Shown here in pieces: positions 5,407 to 7,301 of a stretch of DNA of 7,301 bases. Under the pieces are notes generated by a model. It saw only the letters and a program-made list of their open reading frames with translations. It searched no databases and was not told the DNA's origin. The position numbers were made by a program, and so were the translations under genes. The number at the start of each line of letters is the position of its first letter. Within the stretch, counting starts at the first letter, position 1. The DNA is from Oscillospiraceae bacterium. Lineage in GTDB: Bacteria > Bacillota > Clostridia > Oscillospirales > Ruminococcaceae. Location: the NCBI GenBank assembly GCA_019413245.1, contig DXNX01000125.1, positions 1 to 7,301 on the forward strand. The letters run 5' to 3'.

Positions 5407-6903
5407 ATGCTGCTCAAGCAACTGCTGAAAGGACTGCGCTACAAGGTGGTGCAGGGCACCCTGCACGTCGAAGTGGCCGACATCTTCTATGATTCGCGCA
5501 AGGTGATCCCGGGGGGCCTGTTCGTGTGCATCGTGGGCACCCAGCGCGACAGCCACGACTATGCCGCCGATGTGGTGGAGAAAGGGGCTTCGGTGCTGGT
5601 CATCCAGCATGATCTGGCCCCCGACGTGCTGGAAAGCATGCCCAACGTGACGGTGCTGAAATTTGAAAACACCCGCTACGCCCTGGCCATGCTGTCCGCC
5701 GCCTATTTCGGTCATCCCGCCGACGAGATGACCATGATCGGTGTGACCGGCACCAAGGGCAAGACCACCACCACCCACATGATCCGGTCGGTGCTGACCG
5801 CCGCCGGGCACAAGACCGGCATGATCGGCACCAACGGCGTGTACTATCCCGGCCACCACTACGACCTGAACAACACCACCCCCGAAAGCTACGAGCTGCA
5901 GAAGATCCTGCGCCAGCTGGCCGACGCCGGGTGCGCCGCCTGCGTGATGGAAGTTTCCAGCCAGGGGCTGATGATGGACCGTGTGGCGGGCATCCACTAC
6001 CGGGTGGGTGTGTTCACCAACCTGTACCCCGACCACATCGGCCCGGGTGAACATTCCAGCTTTGAGGAATACCGCAGCTGGAAGGGGCAGCTGTTCCAGC
6101 GCTGTGACATCGGTGTGGTGAACGCCGACGACGAGAACACCGAAGCCCTGCTGGAAGGCCACACCTGCGACCTCATCACCTACGGCATCGACAAGCCCGC
6201 CGATTACCGGGCCGGGCAGGAATACCGCCTGCTGCGCAACAAGACCATGCTGGGTGTGGAGTTCACCCTCACCGAGCCGGACGGCCACACCATGGACGTA
6301 CAGGTGGCCATGCCGGGACGGTTCAGCATCTACAACGCGCTGGCCACCATCGGGGTGGGCAAGGCGCTGGGTCTGGCCGATGAGCCCATCCACCAGGGCC
6401 TGCGGGACACGGTGGTCAAGGGCCGTGTGGAGCTGGTGCCCATCAGCCACCACTTTACCATCCTCATCGACTACGCCCACAACGAGGCAGCCGCCGAGAG
6501 CCTGATGGAGACCCTGAAAGCCTACAATCCCCACCGGATGGTGGTGGTGTTCGGCTGCGGCGGCAACCGCAGCAAGCTGCGCCGGTACGGCATGGGCGAG
6601 GTCTGCTCCAAGATGGCGGATTTCCTCATTCTCACCGAGGACAACAACCGGTTTGAGAAGGTGGAGGACATCATTGCCGACATCAAAGAAGGCATCGCCA
6701 AGGGCAACCCCAACGTGCCTTATGTGGAGATTCCCGACCGTCTGGACGCCCTGCATTACGCCATCGACCATGCCGAGGAAGGCGACCTGATTGCGGTCAT
6801 CGGCAAGGGCCACGAGGCGTACCGCGACCGGGAGGGCGTGAAGACCCCCTTCCTGGAACGGGAGCTCATTGAGGAATACGCCGCTGAAAAGGGCATCGAA
6901 TAA
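5407..6903 (+). CDS. murE: MurE-like UDP-MurNAc-tripeptide synthetase (Mur ligase)
   Basis: 498 aa, usual MurE length, cytoplasmic. MurE adds the third amino acid (meso-DAP or Lys) to UDP-MurNAc-L-Ala-D-Glu with ATP. Seen: DSR 29-31 in the N-terminal UDP-binding domain; P-loop GVTGTKGKTT 112-121; NNTTPES 155-161; MEVSSQG 181-187; FTNLYPDH 203-210; Lys226 at the place of the carbamylated lysine; DYAH 355-358; GCGGNRSK 383-390; DNNR 412-415; GKGHE 466-470. Departures from the MurE consensus: SSQ for SSH, DHIGPGEH for DHLDYHG, DYAHNE for DYAHTP, and DNNR for DNPR or DNPA. Arg415 and Glu470 match residues that bind meso-DAP in E. coli MurE (Arg416, Glu468), so a DAP-like substrate is plausible. 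The gene is coupled to an AsnB-type amidotransferase and sits apart from any murF/mraY/murD cluster. It could be the organism's sole MurE or a second, divergent copy; the motif changes favour the latter. Mur ligase membership is secure, exact specificity is not. Confidence 0.9.
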   Translation: MLLKQLLKGLRYKVVQGTLHVEVADIFYDSRKVIPGGLFVCIVGTQRDSHDYAADVVEKGASVLVIQHDLAPDVLESMPNVTVLKFENTRYALAMLSAAYFGHPADEMTMIGVTGTKGKTTTTHMIRSVLTAAGHKTGMIGTNGVYYPGHHYDLNNTTPESYELQKILRQLADAGCAACVMEVSSQGLMMDRVAGIHYRVGVFTNLYPDHIGPGEHSSFEEYRSWKGQLFQRCDIGVVNADDENTEALLEGHTCDLITYGIDKPADYRAGQEYRLLRNKTMLGVEFTLTEPDGHTMDVQVAMPGRFSIYNALATIGVGKALGLADEPIHQGLRDTVVKGRVELVPISHHFTILIDYAHNEAAAESLMETLKAYNPHRMVVVFGCGGNRSKLRRYGMGEVCSKMADFLILTEDNNRFEKVEDIIADIKEGIAKGNPNVPYVEIPDRLDALHYAIDHAEEGDLIAVIGKGHEAYRDREGVKTPFLERELIEEYAAEKGIE

Positions 6904-6913
6904 ACCAAAAGCA

Positions 6914-6962
6914 AAACCGGCGCGGAGAAGGCAAAGCCGCTTTCTCTGCGCCGGTTTGTTTT
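6914..6962. terminator. bidirectional intrinsic terminator between convergent genes
   Basis: A continuous 19-bp stem (6914-6932 with 6939-6957, two G/T pairs) closes a 6-nt loop AAAGCC. It starts with AAACCGGCGC and ends with GCGCCGGTTT, followed on the plus strand by GTTTTGTCTT. On the other strand the bases after the stem read TGCTTTTGG, so it can also stop the converging CYTH gene. It lies 10 bp past the MurE-like stop codon. Confidence 0.88.
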
Positions 6963-6979
6963 GTCTTATGATAAAAAAC

Positions 6980-7301
6980 TCAGCCCCGGGTCTGTTCCCA
7001 GTATTCGCCCATGCTGGCGCCTTTCTGCCCCGTGACTTCGTCGGTGAGGTAGTCTGCCAGCCCGGCATCCGCCGGGGTCCAGGTGCGGGCGGTGTCCTCG
7101 TCGGGGTATTCCACCTCGGCGTACAGGAAGTGCCCCGGCTGTCCCGGGTCAACCTCGTTCACTTCCAGGCGCAGCCCGCCGGGCAGGGCATAGTCCCGGC
7201 GCTCTTTTTTAATCAGAGGCTTGCCGATGAGGGCTTCTAATTTGGAGAAAAGGTCGGCGTCGATCTCGGTCTCGATCTCCTGCCGGCTCATGCCGGTGGG
7301 G
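6980..7301 (-). CDS. CYTH-domain protein, C-terminal part (5' end outside window)
   Basis: About 107 codons are visible, ending at TGA 6980-6982. The frame stays open to the right edge. The first visible region (SRQEIETEI) matches the internal segment of CYTH proteins that follows the substrate-binding strands; the basic stretch IGKPLIKKERRDY and the acidic AEVEYPDEDTA follow in the usual order. The C-terminal EVTGQKGASMGEYWEQ is also typical of the family. The N-terminal EIERKF signature must lie beyond the edge. CYTH proteins form a tunnel fold that binds triphosphates with divalent metal; known activities include thiamine triphosphatase, inorganic triphosphatase and class IV adenylate cyclase. 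Which one applies cannot be told. The ATG at 7289-7291 is most likely an internal Met. The gene converges on the MurE-like operon with a shared terminator and shows no functional link to it. Confidence 0.8.
   Translation of the reverse strand, partial: PTGMSRQEIETEIDADLFSKLEALIGKPLIKKERRDYALPGGLRLEVNEVDPGQPGHFLYAEVEYPDEDTARTWTPADAGLADYLTDEVTGQKGASMGEYWEQTRG

Noticed and set aside
270..5417. Long open frames antisense to the amidotransferase genes (270-2084 plus, 2039-3331 plus, 3489-5417 minus)
   Set aside because: They mirror genes with strong family motifs on the opposite strand, show His/Gly/Val/Gln-rich shadow composition and have no recognisable domain. They are explained by GC-rich third codon positions.
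5356..7152. 598-codon open frame on the minus strand across the MurE-like gene, terminator and CYTH region
   Set aside because: It runs antisense through a well-supported Mur ligase and a strong hairpin terminator and has low-complexity His/Val/Gly composition with no family motif.
6980..7291. CYTH gene as a complete 103-aa protein starting at the ATG at 7291
   Set aside because: The frame is open to the window edge, the Met lies within a conserved internal segment of the family, and the N-terminal EIERKF signature would be missing. It is better read as a protein cut by the window.

Overview
The window looks like a fairly GC-rich Gram-positive Firmicute chromosome, probably a gut Clostridia lineage of the Faecalibacterium/Gemmiger/Subdoligranulum type. 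This rests on strong AGGAGG-like ribosome sites, sigma-70 type promoters, GC-rich third codon positions and the flavour of the proteins. The genus is inference and was not tested. No mobile element, CRISPR array or phage gene is visible.

Layout. On the minus strand at the left edge is a tRNA-Arg(TCT) gene (1-54, cut by the window edge) with its own clear promoter. Next, also on the minus strand, is a two-gene operon transcribed leftwards from a strong promoter at about 3334-3363. It holds an ATP-grasp carboxylate-amine ligase (2057-3292), resembling D-aspartate ligase (Aslfm)-type proteins, followed 20 bp later by an AsnB-type glutamine amidotransferase (150-2036). A 277-bp divergent intergenic region (3293-3569) carries both promoters and two inverted repeats. 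Rightwards on the plus strand is a second operon: a paralogous AsnB (3570-5399) and, 7 bp later, a MurE-like UDP-MurNAc-tripeptide synthetase (5407-6903). It ends in a long hairpin terminator. Converging from the right edge is the C-terminal part of a CYTH-domain protein (6980-7301, minus).

How the genes may work together. An ATP-grasp amino-acid ligase, two AsnB-type amide-forming enzymes and a Mur ligase form one divergent pair of operons. In known systems AsnB-like enzymes amidate cell-wall precursors: meso-DAP by LtsA of Corynebacterium, AsnB1 of Lactobacillus plantarum and AsnB of Bacillus; the D-Asp cross-bridge by AsnH of Lactococcus. Aslfm attaches the D-Asp branch. The simplest reading is therefore a locus that builds and amidates the peptidoglycan stem peptide or cross-bridge, not two redundant free-asparagine synthetases. 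The MurE homologue departs from the family consensus at several motifs, including DNNR where most MurE proteins have DNPR or DNPA, so it may be a specialised second MurE. These functional links are inference from family knowledge and gene order.
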